Below, in pieces: positions 23,466 to 31,561 of a stretch of DNA of 64,000 nt. How positions within the stretch are numbered: position 1 is the first letter of the stretch; every line of letters begins with the position of its first letter. A program made the translations under genes and the position numbers. The notes below the pieces were generated by a model. That model searched no databases. It was given only the letters and a program-made list of their open reading frames with translations, and was not told the origin of the DNA. This DNA is from Aminomonas paucivorans DSM 12260 (GTDB lineage: Bacteria > Synergistota > Synergistia > Synergistales > Synergistaceae): positions 992,001 through 1,056,000 of the forward strand of contig NZ_CM001022.1 in NCBI RefSeq assembly GCF_000165795.1, read 5' to 3'.

Positions 23466-26400
23466 CCCGTCCCGTCCCCGACCTGGGGGAGAACGCCCTG
23501 AAGGTTCTGGAAAAGCGCTACCTGCGCCGGGACGAAGCGGGCAACCTCGCGGAGACCCCGGAAGGGCTGTTTGTGCGGGTGGCGGAGGCGGTGGCGGCCC
23601 CGGAGGCCGCCCACGGAGGGGACCCGAAGGCTTGGGCGGAGGTCTTCTACGGCCTCATGGCCCGGGGGGATTTTCTGCCCAACAGCCCCACCCTGATGAA
23701 CGCCGGGACCCCCCTGGGGCAGCTTTCCGCCTGCTTCGTCCTCCCCGTGGGGGACAGCATGGAGGAGATCTTCGACGCTCTGAAGCACACCGCCCTGGTC
23801 CACAAGAGCGGGGGCGGCACGGGGTTCGACTTCTCCGACCTCCGTCCCGCGGGGGACCGGGTGCGCAGCACCTCCGGAGTGGCCTCGGGTCCCCTTTCCT
23901 TTCTGGAACTCTTCGACCGGACCACCGAGGTGATCAAGCAGGGAGGCATGCGCCGGGGGGCCAACATGGGAATCCTGGAGGCCTCCCACCCCGACGTGAT
24001 GGACTTCGTCCGCGCCAAGACCGAGCAGGGACGGCTGGGGAACTTCAACATCTCCGTGGGGGTGACGGACCGGTTCCTTCGGGCGGTTCGAGACGACGGT
24101 TCCTGGGACCTGGTGAACCCCCGGACGGGGGAGACGGTGCGGACCCTTCCGGCCCGGGAGCTGTGGCGCCTTCTGGTGGACAGCGCCTGGCGCACCGGAG
24201 ACCCGGGGCTGGTGTTCCTGGACCGGATCGAGGAGGACAACCCCACCCCCCACCTGGGAAGGCTCCGCTCCACGAACCCTTGCGTGACCGGGGATACCTG
24301 GGTCCTGACGGACCAGGGGCCTCGACAGGTGGGCCGGGTTGCGGGGCTCCCCCTGAACGTGGTGGTGGACGGGCGGGTCTGGAGGACGGAGGAAGAGGGT
24401 TTTTTCCCCACGGGGGTGCGCCCGGTGCTTCGTCTCGTCACCCGGGAAGGCTACAGCCTTCGCCTCACCGGGGATCATCCGGTCTGCCGGGTGGTTCGGT
24501 GCTCCCGATCCTCCCTGAAGACCCGTTGGACTCCTGCGGGGGACCTCAAGAGAGGGGATCGGGTCCTGGTGAACGACCATCGGTCTTTCCCGGGCTGGGC
24601 GGGGGAATATGGGGAGGGGGAGGGGTACCTCCTGGGACTGCTGGTGGGGGATGGGACCCTCAAAAAAGACAAGGCGGTCCTGTCCGTCTGGTCGAAGGAG
24701 GAGGATCCCCAGGCACAGGAAGGGATCCGGCAGATCATGCAAAGGGCTCGGGCTTGTGCCGTCCGACTGGGGGCCCGGCGGGATTTCCGGGGGTGGATGG
24801 CCGTGGAGGGACGGGGGGAGTATCGACTCTCCACCGCCGCGTTGAGGAGGGTCGCGGAGGATCTGGGGATGGGGCCGGGCAGGAAGGGCATCACCCCGGA
24901 GCTGGAATCTCGTACCTCCTCCTCCTTTGTCCAGGGTTTTCTGCGGGGCCTTTTCGACGCGGACGGGTCCGTTCAGGGAACCCTGGCCAAGGGGATTTCC
25001 CTGCGCCTGTCGCAGAGCGACCTGCCCCTCCTGGAGGGGGTGCAGAGGCTTCTGCTTCGCTTGGGTATCGGGAGCCGGATCTACCGCAACCGAAGAAGCG
25101 GGGGTTCCAAGGGTCTTCCCGACGGCAGGGGCGGGGTGCGGGAGTATACCACGAAGCCCCAGCACGAGCTGGTGGTCGTCAGGGAGAATCTGGACCTGTT
25201 CTGGCTTCGCGTGGGGTTCGGAGATTCCCGGAAGGCATCGGCCCTCCGGCGTCGGCTGGAGGGCCGAAGGCGCCTTCCCTACCGGGAGCGTTTTCTGGCT
25301 ACGGTGGAAGAACTGGTGCCGGAGGGGGACGCGGAGGTCTTCGACGTCCGAGTCCCGGGGTGTCATGCCTTCGACGCCAACGGTTTTCTGGTGCACAACT
25401 GCGGCGAACAGCCCCTGCTCCCCTACGAGAGCTGCAACCTGGGATCCATCAACCTGGTGCGCATGGCCGACGAGGCGGGGGAGCTGGACTGGGAGAAGCT
25501 GGACCGCACGGTGCGCCACGCGGTGCGCTTCCTGGACGACGTCATCGACGCCAACTGCTACCCCCTGCCGGAGATCGCCCAACGGACCCGGGCCAGCCGC
25601 AAGATCGGTCTGGGCATCATGGGGTGGGCGGACCTGCTGTTTCTGCGGCGGCTGCGCTACGGTTCCCCGGAGTCCCTGGTCCTGGCGGGGGAACTGATGG
25701 GGTTCATCCGCGCCGTGGGTCACGAGGCCAGCGAGGCCCTGGGGGAGGAGCGGGGGGCCTTCCCCGCCTGGGAGGGGAGCCTGCACCAGCGGCAGGGGCG
25801 GCGGCTGCGCAACGCCACCGTGACCACCCTGGCCCCCACGGGGACCATCTCCCTCCTGGCGGGGTGCTCCAGCGGCATCGAGCCGGCCTTCTCCCTGGCC
25901 CTGCGCCGCCGGGCCTTCGAGAGCGACACCCTGGTGCTGCTGAACCCCGTGTTCCAACGGGACCTGGCGATCCTGGGGGAACCGGGGAAGGACATCCTGG
26001 CCCGGGTGTTGGAGTCCGGGAGCCTGGAGGGGACGGATGTTCCCCTGTGGATGAAGCAGACCTACGTCACCGCTCACGAGGTGTCCCTGGAGGACCACGT
26101 GCGCACCCAGGCGGCCTTCCAGGCCCACACGGACAACGGCGTGAGCAAGACGGTGAACCTGCCCCACGAGGCGGGGGCGGATCAGGTGGAGAGGGCGTTT
26201 CTCCTGGCCCACGAGACGGGGTGCAAGGGGATCACGGTCTACCGGGACCGGTGCAAGGAGACGCAGGTGCTTTACCAGGGCACGGGGGAGGTCCCCTCTC
26301 CCGGGGTCCCGACGAAGCCGAAGCGGCGTCCCGCCGCCCTGACGGGGAGCACCGTGAAGGTGCGCACCAGTTTCGGGAACCTGTACCTGACCCTGAACCG

Positions 26401-26749
26401 CCTGGAGGGGAAACCCTTCGAGCTCTTCGCCACCCTGGGCAAGTCAGGCCGGGACACCCAGGCCCACACGGAGGCCCTGGGACGGCTGGTCTCCCTGGCC
26501 CTGCGGAGCGGGGTCCCGGTGCGGGACGTGGTGGGGCAGCTCAAGGGCATCGGGGGCAGCCAGCCGGTCTTCGAGGGGGACGGGATGGTCCTGAGCCTTC
26601 CCGACGCCATCGCTCAGGGGATCGAACGGGTTCTGGGGGAGACGGTGGAGGTTTCCTCCGGGGACATGTGTCCCTCCTGCGGGGCCCCGCTGGTCCATGC
26701 GGAGGGGTGTCTGCGCTGTGTCTCCTGCGATTACTCCAAGTGCCTGTAA
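23462..26749 (+). CDS. nrdJ: Class II (adenosylcobalamin-dependent) ribonucleotide reductase with an intein
   Basis: 1095-residue precursor; without the 373-residue intein the mature enzyme is about 722 residues. It reduces ribonucleotides via a cobalamin-generated thiyl radical. The N-extein has 'DFLPNSPTLMNAG', Cys91 in 'LSACFVLP' (substrate-reducing Cys), 'KSGGGTGFDFSDLRP' and 'GGMRRGANMG'. After the intein comes 'CGEQPLLPYESCNLGSINL', where the first Cys (precursor residue 647) of N-x-C-x-E is the radical site. Then come 'LAPTGTISLLAGCSSGIEP' and 'NLPHEA'. The C-terminus is a Cys cluster ('CPSCGAPL...CLRCVSCDYSKC') that likely recycles the active-site disulfide. ATG 23462 overlaps the upstream stop. 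Confidence 0.95.
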   Translation: MTRPVPDLGENALKVLEKRYLRRDEAGNLAETPEGLFVRVAEAVAAPEAAHGGDPKAWAEVFYGLMARGDFLPNSPTLMNAGTPLGQLSACFVLPVGDSMEEIFDALKHTALVHKSGGGTGFDFSDLRPAGDRVRSTSGVASGPLSFLELFDRTTEVIKQGGMRRGANMGILEASHPDVMDFVRAKTEQGRLGNFNISVGVTDRFLRAVRDDGSWDLVNPRTGETVRTLPARELWRLLVDSAWRTGDPGLVFLDRIEEDNPTPHLGRLRSTNPCVTGDTWVLTDQGPRQVGRVAGLPLNVVVDGRVWRTEEEGFFPTGVRPVLRLVTREGYSLRLTGDHPVCRVVRCSRSSLKTRWTPAGDLKRGDRVLVNDHRSFPGWAGEYGEGEGYLLGLLVGDGTLKKDKAVLSVWSKEEDPQAQEGIRQIMQRARACAVRLGARRDFRGWMAVEGRGEYRLSTAALRRVAEDLGMGPGRKGITPELESRTSSSFVQGFLRGLFDADGSVQGTLAKGISLRLSQSDLPLLEGVQRLLLRLGIGSRIYRNRRSGGSKGLPDGRGGVREYTTKPQHELVVVRENLDLFWLRVGFGDSRKASALRRRLEGRRRLPYRERFLATVEELVPEGDAEVFDVRVPGCHAFDANGFLVHNCGEQPLLPYESCNLGSINLVRMADEAGELDWEKLDRTVRHAVRFLDDVIDANCYPLPEIAQRTRASRKIGLGIMGWADLLFLRRLRYGSPESLVLAGELMGFIRAVGHEASEALGEERGAFPAWEGSLHQRQGRRLRNATVTTLAPTGTISLLAGCSSGIEPAFSLALRRRAFESDTLVLLNPVFQRDLAILGEPGKDILARVLESGSLEGTDVPLWMKQTYVTAHEVSLEDHVRTQAAFQAHTDNGVSKTVNLPHEAGADQVERAFLLAHETGCKGITVYRDRCKETQVLYQGTGEVPSPGVPTKPKRRPAALTGSTVKVRTSFGNLYLTLNRLEGKPFELFATLGKSGRDTQAHTEALGRLVSLALRSGVPVRDVVGQLKGIGGSQPVFEGDGMVLSLPDAIAQGIERVLGETVEVSSGDMCPSCGAPLVHAEGCLRCVSCDYSKCL
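24281..25399 (+). mobile_element. Intein with LAGLIDADG homing endonuclease domain inside NrdJ
   Basis: Precursor residues 274-646. Block A begins with Cys1 in 'CVTGDTWVLTDQGP'; block B is 'LTGDHPVCRVV' (TxxH-like Asp-His). The two dodecapeptide endonuclease motifs are 'YLLGLLVGDGTL' (~388-399) and 'FLRGLFDADGSV' (~493-504). Block F is 'AEVFDVRVPGCHAF' and block G 'NGFLVHN' followed by extein Cys+1. All nucleophiles for self-splicing (Cys1, terminal His-Asn, Cys+1) and both acidic endonuclease residues are present, so it looks active for both splicing and homing. The insertion is in the highly conserved N-P^C-G-E site. Confidence 0.93.
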
Positions 26750-26786
26750 GCCCGGGCCGCTTCCCCCGAGGAGAGAAGGTGGGAGG

Positions 26787-27728
26787 ATGACCCCTCGGCT
26801 TCGGCGTCGCCCCGGGAGCCTCTTCTCTGCGGGGCGGGCGGTGGTCTACGGGACGACGGTGCTTCTCATCGTGGCGGGCTGGATCTGGGCCTACGGGGCC
26901 TACATGCGCCACTACCGGGAGATGAACCCGGAGATCGCCTGGGTGGTCCCCTGGGTGCACCGGGACCTGGTGCCCCTCAAGGGGGTTCTCCTGTGGAACG
27001 AGACGGTGCTGGTAGCTCCGGGAACCGGCGTGGTGCGCTATCCTCTATCCGCGGGGCCCGTGAAGGTCGCCCGGGGCGCGGTGGTGGCCACGGTGAACGG
27101 GGTGGCGGTGCGGGCTCCCTCTCAGGGGATCTTCCTCGCCGCGGTGGACGGCAAGGAGGGACGCTGGCGCTACCCCCTCCTCTGGCCGGGGCAGGACGAA
27201 CTTCCCCCCGCGCCTCCGGTGCGCTGGTTTCGAGACGGCCAGACCCTGAAGGGGCGGGCTCCCCTGGGGAAGGTGGTGCTTCAACCCCAGGAGATCCGCC
27301 TGCTGGGATACCTGGACCTGGTGGGGACCATCCCCAAGGGACTGGAGGACCGTCGTCTGGCCATCCGAAGGGACCCCGACGACACGGGGTCGATGGGGGA
27401 GGTCCGGGTCTACGAAAACCTCGGGGCACGGTCGAAACTCTACCTGGGGCTGCCCTGGATCACCCCGGATCTGGTGCGGAGCCGGGGCATCGTCCTGCAG
27501 GTGGAGGCCGGGCAGATGGAAGGGGTGGCGGTGCCCGAGACGGCCCTCACCACCCGACAGGGCCGCCGGGGGGTCTTCTCGGTCCGGGGGGCCCAGGCGG
27601 TGTTCCAGAAGGTGGAGGGCAAACCCATCGGGGGCGGACGGTTTCTGGTGAACCAGGGGCTCTCCTTGGGGGATGCGGTGATCGTGGAGGGGGCCCACGC
27701 CCGGGAAGGAAGGGTTCAACTGTGGTGA
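26787..27728 (+). CDS. HlyD-family-like membrane-anchored protein
   Basis: 313 residues. A basic N-terminus (~1-18) is followed by one membrane helix (~20-40, 'VVYGTTVLLIVAGWIWAYGAY') and an extracytoplasmic region. 'VLLWNETVLVAPGTGVV' and 'VKVARGAVVATVNGVAVRAPSQGIF' read like the lipoyl/barrel-sandwich part of HlyD or AcrA adaptors, and the C-terminal 'VPETALTTRQGRRGVF...' is like the beta-barrel/membrane-proximal domain. The central coiled coil of true efflux adaptors is missing. Proteins of this kind often precede yggS and sepF. A role in envelope or division is inference. Ribosome site GAGAAGGTGGGAGG. Confidence 0.65.
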   Translation: MTPRLRRRPGSLFSAGRAVVYGTTVLLIVAGWIWAYGAYMRHYREMNPEIAWVVPWVHRDLVPLKGVLLWNETVLVAPGTGVVRYPLSAGPVKVARGAVVATVNGVAVRAPSQGIFLAAVDGKEGRWRYPLLWPGQDELPPAPPVRWFRDGQTLKGRAPLGKVVLQPQEIRLLGYLDLVGTIPKGLEDRRLAIRRDPDDTGSMGEVRVYENLGARSKLYLGLPWITPDLVRSRGIVLQVEAGQMEGVAVPETALTTRQGRRGVFSVRGAQAVFQKVEGKPIGGGRFLVNQGLSLGDAVIVEGAHAREGRVQLW

Positions 27729-28423
27729 CCTCGGTTCGGGAGAACGTGGAGAGGGTCCGGGAACGGATTGCCCGGGCGGCGCTGCGAGCGGGGCGAGATC
27801 CGTCGGAGATCCGCCTGGCGGCGGTGACGAAACGCCACCCCGCAGAGGCGGTGCTCCAGGCGGCGGCCTGCGGGGTGGACTGGATCGCCGAGAACCGGGT
27901 GCAGGAAGCCCAGGGGAAGCGGGAGAACTGCCCCGGCGTGACCGTCCCCTGGTGTCTGGTGGGGCATCTGCAGCGCAACAAGGTTCGCAAGGCCCTGGAG
28001 GTCTTCGATGCCATCCACACCGTGGACAGTCAGGAGCTGGCGGTGTCCATGGAGAGGGTCCTGGAGGAAGGGCAGCGCACGGGGGTCCCGGTGCTGCTGG
28101 AGGTGAACGTCTCCGGGGAGGCGGCCAAGTCCGGGGTGAGCCCGGAGGGTGCGGAGGCCTTGGCGGAGACGGTGGTCTCCCGGTGCTCCCGCCTCCGTCT
28201 GGAGGGGCTTCTGGCGGTGGGGCCTCTGGTGGACGATCCCGAGGCCATCCGGGGGGCCTTCCGCCTGTTGGGGCGGATCGCCGGAGATCTGCGGCGGCAG
28301 CTGGGGCTTCCCCTGGCGACCCTTTCCATGGGGATGAGCGACGATTTCGAGATCGCCGTGGAGGAGGGCAGCACCCTGGTTCGCCTGGGCACGGCCCTGT
28401 TCGGCCCGAGGCTTCCGGTTTAG
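27725..28423 (+). CDS. yggS: YggS/PROSC-family PLP homeostasis protein
   Basis: 232 residues starting with GTG 27725 in a GTGA overlap with the previous gene (a GTG three bases earlier is equally readable). It is a fold-type III PLP-binding single-domain barrel: Lys in 'RLAAVTKRHPAEAV' binds PLP, 'IAENRVQEAQGK' and 'CLVGHLQRNK' follow, 'LLEVNVSGEAAKSG', and 'LSMGMSDDFEIAVEEGSTLVRLGTALFG' (given in two parts: LSMGMSDDFEIA then VEEGSTLVRLGTALFG) closes the phosphate site. It buffers PLP and amino/keto-acid balance. Genes of this family commonly lie beside sepF and divIVA, as here. Confidence 0.94.
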   Translation: MTSVRENVERVRERIARAALRAGRDPSEIRLAAVTKRHPAEAVLQAAACGVDWIAENRVQEAQGKRENCPGVTVPWCLVGHLQRNKVRKALEVFDAIHTVDSQELAVSMERVLEEGQRTGVPVLLEVNVSGEAAKSGVSPEGAEALAETVVSRCSRLRLEGLLAVGPLVDDPEAIRGAFRLLGRIAGDLRRQLGLPLATLSMGMSDDFEIAVEEGSTLVRLGTALFGPRLPV

Positions 28424-28433
28424 GAGGGGCGAC

Positions 28434-28829
28434 GTGCTGCGCCGCATCGGGGTGCTTCTGGGGCTTTCGGAGGAACCGGAAGAGGCGGGGGGAGATCCCC
28501 AGACGGAGGACCGGGAGGAACGACGGGCCCGGCTGCTTCGGGAGGCCCCCGCCGTGGCCCGCATGGTGCTCTGCCGTCCCTCCCCGGATCGACAGATGCG
28601 GGAGGAGCTTGCCGGGGCGCTTCACCAGGGGCGCATGGTCCTGGTGGATCTCCGGTCCTTCGACCGGGAGTCCGGCCAGGGTCTTCTGGATTTTCTCTGC
28701 GGGGTGGCCTTTGCCCTGAGGGGCTCGGTGGTGCGCGCGGCTCCGGGGCTTTTCCTGGCCTCGCCTCGGCGGGGTTGGGTGGAGACCTGGATCCCTGAGG
28801 ACGGGAACGAGGAGGTCGGTGAAGAGTGA
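28434..28829 (+). CDS. sepF: Cell division protein SepF
   Basis: 131 residues from GTG 28434 with GGAGGGG upstream. A short hydrophobic amphipathic N-terminus ('MLRRIGVLLGLSE') can bind membrane. After a charged linker the SepF core has 'MVLVDLRSFDRESGQGLLDFLCGVAFALRG' (given here in parts: LVDLRSFDRESGQGLLDF and LCGVAFALRG), the FtsZ-binding/dimerisation alpha-beta fold, and 'LFLASPRR'. SepF links FtsZ to the membrane. It overlaps divIVA by GTGA, so the division genes are coupled. Confidence 0.9.
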   Translation: MLRRIGVLLGLSEEPEEAGGDPQTEDREERRARLLREAPAVARMVLCRPSPDRQMREELAGALHQGRMVLVDLRSFDRESGQGLLDFLCGVAFALRGSVVRAAPGLFLASPRRGWVETWIPEDGNEEVGEE

Positions 28830-29371
28830 GCGAGCTGCTGAGTCCGCTGGACGTGGTGAATCAGTCCTTCCGGAAGGGGTTTCGGGGTTACGAGCCCGGC
28901 GAGGTGGACGAGTTCCTCGATCAGGTGGCGGAGAGTCTCCAGGGGTACATCCAGAAGGCCAAGGACCTGGAGCGATCAGTGCAGGTGGCGGAGGACCAGC
29001 TCAAGGAGTATCGCGGGCTGAAGGAATCCCTGCAGGAGGCCCTGATCCTGGCTCAGCGCAGCGCGGAGGAGCGGGTCCGCTCCGCCACGGCCCAGGCCGA
29101 CGCGATCCTGGCGGAGGCTCAGGCCAAGTCGGAGCGCCTCCTGCAGGAGGCGGAGGGGCAGGTGGCGGAGATGCGCCGGGAGATGGGGCGTCTTCGTCAG
29201 GTACGCTCCCAGTACGTGGCGGAGTTCAAGGCCCTGCTCCTGAAGTTCGATTCCCTCCTGGGGCACCAGGCCCCCGCGCCCATCCCGGAGGAGGACGAGC
29301 CCCGGGAGATCTCCCGGGATCGCGCTCCCCAGGCGGTGGCGGCACTCACCGTTCCCGAGGAGGAGCCGTGA
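28826..29371 (+). CDS. divIVA: DivIVA-domain protein
   Basis: 181 residues from GTG 28826. The N-terminal lipid-binding domain is recognisable from 'LSPLDVVNQSFRKGFRGYEPGEVDEFLD' (LSPLDVVNQSFRKGF, then RGYEPGEVDEFLD): the F/Y-x-x-GYxxxEVDxFLD signature. Two coiled-coil segments follow (~40-85 and ~85-145), with many Gln/Glu heptads, and an acidic proline-rich tail. It probably senses curved membranes at poles or septa. DivIVA next to SepF is typical of Gram-positives and of diderms in the Firmicutes/Synergistota range. Confidence 0.9.
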   Translation: MSELLSPLDVVNQSFRKGFRGYEPGEVDEFLDQVAESLQGYIQKAKDLERSVQVAEDQLKEYRGLKESLQEALILAQRSAEERVRSATAQADAILAEAQAKSERLLQEAEGQVAEMRREMGRLRQVRSQYVAEFKALLLKFDSLLGHQAPAPIPEEDEPREISRDRAPQAVAALTVPEEEP

Positions 29372-31428
29372 GGGAACCCTTCGACCCGGAGCTTCCCGTC
29401 AGCCGCCTTCCCGGGGTGGGTCCTCGCCGGGAGGCGGGGTTGAGTCGTCTGGGCGTCCGTACCCTCCGGGACGCCCTGTTTCTTTTCCCTAGGCGGTACG
29501 AGGATCGACGTCGTCTCACTCCCCTGGAGGAGCTTCAGGAGGGCAGGCCCGCCCTTTTCCGGGGACGGGTGGGGGAACTTTCTTCCCAGCGCTCTCAGGG
29601 CAAGCACCGGGTCCGGGGCCTTCTCTCGGACCCCACGGGGTGTCTGCGGCTGCTCTGGTTCCACCGGCCGGGGGTGGCCGCCCAGCTTCCCCCGGGGACG
29701 GAGGCGGTCTTCTGGGGGCGGCCCGCCCGATTCGGGGACGCCCTGGTGTGCGTGAACCCGGAGTTCTGGACGGGATCGGTTCCCCAAGGGGAAGAGTGGG
29801 GCCGCATCGTGCCCGTCTACCCCGGCACGGAGGGACTCCCTCCCCGGTGGCTCCGTTCCTTCCTCCTTTCCCAGGTGGAACGCTGCGCCCCCCAGATCCC
29901 CGAGGAACTGCCCGAGTCCCTGATCCGCCGCCGGGGCCTCCTTCCCCTGAAGGAGGCGGTGCGGCAGCTCCACGCCCCGGACGACGAGGTCCGGTGGCGG
30001 GAGGCCCGTCGTCGCCTGGCCTACCAGGAACTTCTGGAACTTCAGGTCCCCTTTGCCTTGCGCCGTCGGGCCGCCGCCTCCCTGCCCCCCCCGGTACTGC
30101 GCTGCGAAAAGGGAGTTTCGGAACGGTTTTGGGCCGATTTGCCCTTCGACCCCACCCCGGGGCAACGGGAGGCCCTCCGGGCACTGGAGGCGGACCTGGG
30201 GGGGCGGCATCCCATGAACCGTCTCCTCCAGGGAGACGTGGGGTCCGGGAAGACTCTGGTGGCCCTGGGGGCCCTTCACCTGGTCCTTCGTGGGGGTGCC
30301 CAGGGAGCCTACCTAGCCCCCACGGAGATCCTGGCCCGACAGGTCTGGGAGGTGGCCCGGAGGCTCCCCGCCCTGGCCCCTTTTCCGGTGGACCTGGTCC
30401 TGGGGGGGCGCTCCCTCCGGGAGAGGGAGGAGCAGGCGGAGGCCCTGGAGCGTCCGGAACCTCGACTGGTAGTGGGGACCCACGCCCTCCTGGAGGATTC
30501 GGTGCGGTTCTCCCGCTTAGGCCTGGCGGTGATCGACGAGCAGCACCGTTTCGGGGTGGCCCAGAGAGCCGCCCTGGCGGCCAAGGGGCGGTCGCCCCAC
30601 CTCCTGGTCATGACCGCTACCCCCATTCCCCGGACCCTGAGCCTTGCCCTCTTCGGGGACCTTTCCTCCCTGGCCCTCCGGGACCTCCCCCCGGGGAGGT
30701 CCCCCGTGGTCACCCGGGTGCTGGGGCAGAAAGACCTGCGGCGGGTCCTGGCCTTCCTGCGGCAGGAGCTGGCCCGTGGGGGGCGGGCCTTCTGGGTCTG
30801 CCCCCTGGTGGAGGAGTCGGAGGGAACGGGCCTTCCCGGGGCGATGCAGCGCCGGGAAGCCCTGGCCCGGGCCCTTCCGGAGTCCTGTCCCGAGGTGGTG
30901 CACGGGCGGCTGGACGGGGCGGCCAAGGCGGCGGCACTGGAGCGTTTTCGCTCCGGGGAGTCCCGCCTGCTGGTGGGCACCACGGTGCTGGAGGTGGGGA
31001 TCGACGTGCCCGAGGCCACGGTGATGGTGGTGGAGCACGGAGAGCGTTTTGGCCTCTCCCAGCTGCACCAGCTTCGAGGTCGGGTAGGGCGGGGCAGCAG
31101 TCGGGGGGTCTGTCTCCTCCTTTCGGGCACAGAGGAGGAAGACTCCCTGCGACGGCTACGGATCCTGGAAAGGATCGGCGACGGGTTTCGGATCGCCGAG
31201 GCGGATTGTGCCCTCCGGGGGGGCGGAGAAATGGGAGGGGTGCGGCAACACGGAGACTCGGGCTTCAAAGTGGCGGACCTTCGGGTCGACGCCGCGCTGC
31301 TGGAGCAGGCGCGACAGGATGCCCAGGACTGGGTGGATGCGGAACCGGCCTTGGATTCCTGTCCCCTCTTCCGAAAACGTCTGGAGGAACGGTATCCCGA
31401 CGTGTTTCGTCTCCTTGCGGGGGCGTGA
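29368..31428 (+). CDS. recG: ATP-dependent DNA helicase RecG
   Basis: 686 residues, normal for RecG, with GTG start in GTGA overlap with divIVA. The N-terminal wedge/OB domain starts 'VSRLPGVGPRREAGLSRLGV'. Superfamily 2 helicase motifs are I 'LQGDVGSGKT', Ia 'APTEILARQ', II 'VIDEQHRFGV' (DExQ variant typical of RecG), III 'TATPIPRTL', IV-VI 'VGTTVLEVGIDVPEA' and 'QLRGRVGRG'. The C-terminal 'ADCALRGGGEMGGVRQHGDSG' is the RecG TRG-like element, with 'GGVRQHG' where 'GTRQSG' is usual. It unwinds branched DNA at stalled forks. Last gene of the 20.4-31.4 kb string. Confidence 0.95.
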   Translation: MREPFDPELPVSRLPGVGPRREAGLSRLGVRTLRDALFLFPRRYEDRRRLTPLEELQEGRPALFRGRVGELSSQRSQGKHRVRGLLSDPTGCLRLLWFHRPGVAAQLPPGTEAVFWGRPARFGDALVCVNPEFWTGSVPQGEEWGRIVPVYPGTEGLPPRWLRSFLLSQVERCAPQIPEELPESLIRRRGLLPLKEAVRQLHAPDDEVRWREARRRLAYQELLELQVPFALRRRAAASLPPPVLRCEKGVSERFWADLPFDPTPGQREALRALEADLGGRHPMNRLLQGDVGSGKTLVALGALHLVLRGGAQGAYLAPTEILARQVWEVARRLPALAPFPVDLVLGGRSLREREEQAEALERPEPRLVVGTHALLEDSVRFSRLGLAVIDEQHRFGVAQRAALAAKGRSPHLLVMTATPIPRTLSLALFGDLSSLALRDLPPGRSPVVTRVLGQKDLRRVLAFLRQELARGGRAFWVCPLVEESEGTGLPGAMQRREALARALPESCPEVVHGRLDGAAKAAALERFRSGESRLLVGTTVLEVGIDVPEATVMVVEHGERFGLSQLHQLRGRVGRGSSRGVCLLLSGTEEEDSLRRLRILERIGDGFRIAEADCALRGGGEMGGVRQHGDSGFKVADLRVDAALLEQARQDAQDWVDAEPALDSCPLFRKRLEERYPDVFRLLAGA

Positions 31429-31443
31429 GGTTCTCCGCTGCCC

Positions 31444-31473
31444 TTGAGGGAGCGGTTCACGATCCTGTAAAAT
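31444..31473 (+). promoter_or_regulatory. Promoter of the RNase Y / YmdB operon
   Basis: TTGAGG, an 18-base spacer and TAAAAT, giving a leader of about 80 bases. It overlaps the region just after the recG stop. Confidence 0.5.
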
Positions 31474-31480
31474 GGGCGTG

Positions 31481-31497
31481 TCGGACCGTCGGTCCGA
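31481..31497 (+). repeat. Short inverted repeat at the predicted RNase Y transcription start
   Basis: TCGGACC, three bases, GGTCCGA: seven perfect pairs starting about eight bases after the -10 box. It could be a repressor site or a 5'-terminal hairpin that protects the rny mRNA; no T-run follows. Confidence 0.5.
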
Positions 31498-31561
31498 CGA
31501 CTCCAAAGGATGAAATGCGGGTAATCCGCACCTTGACAAGGGAATAGGGGGGAACAACGAA

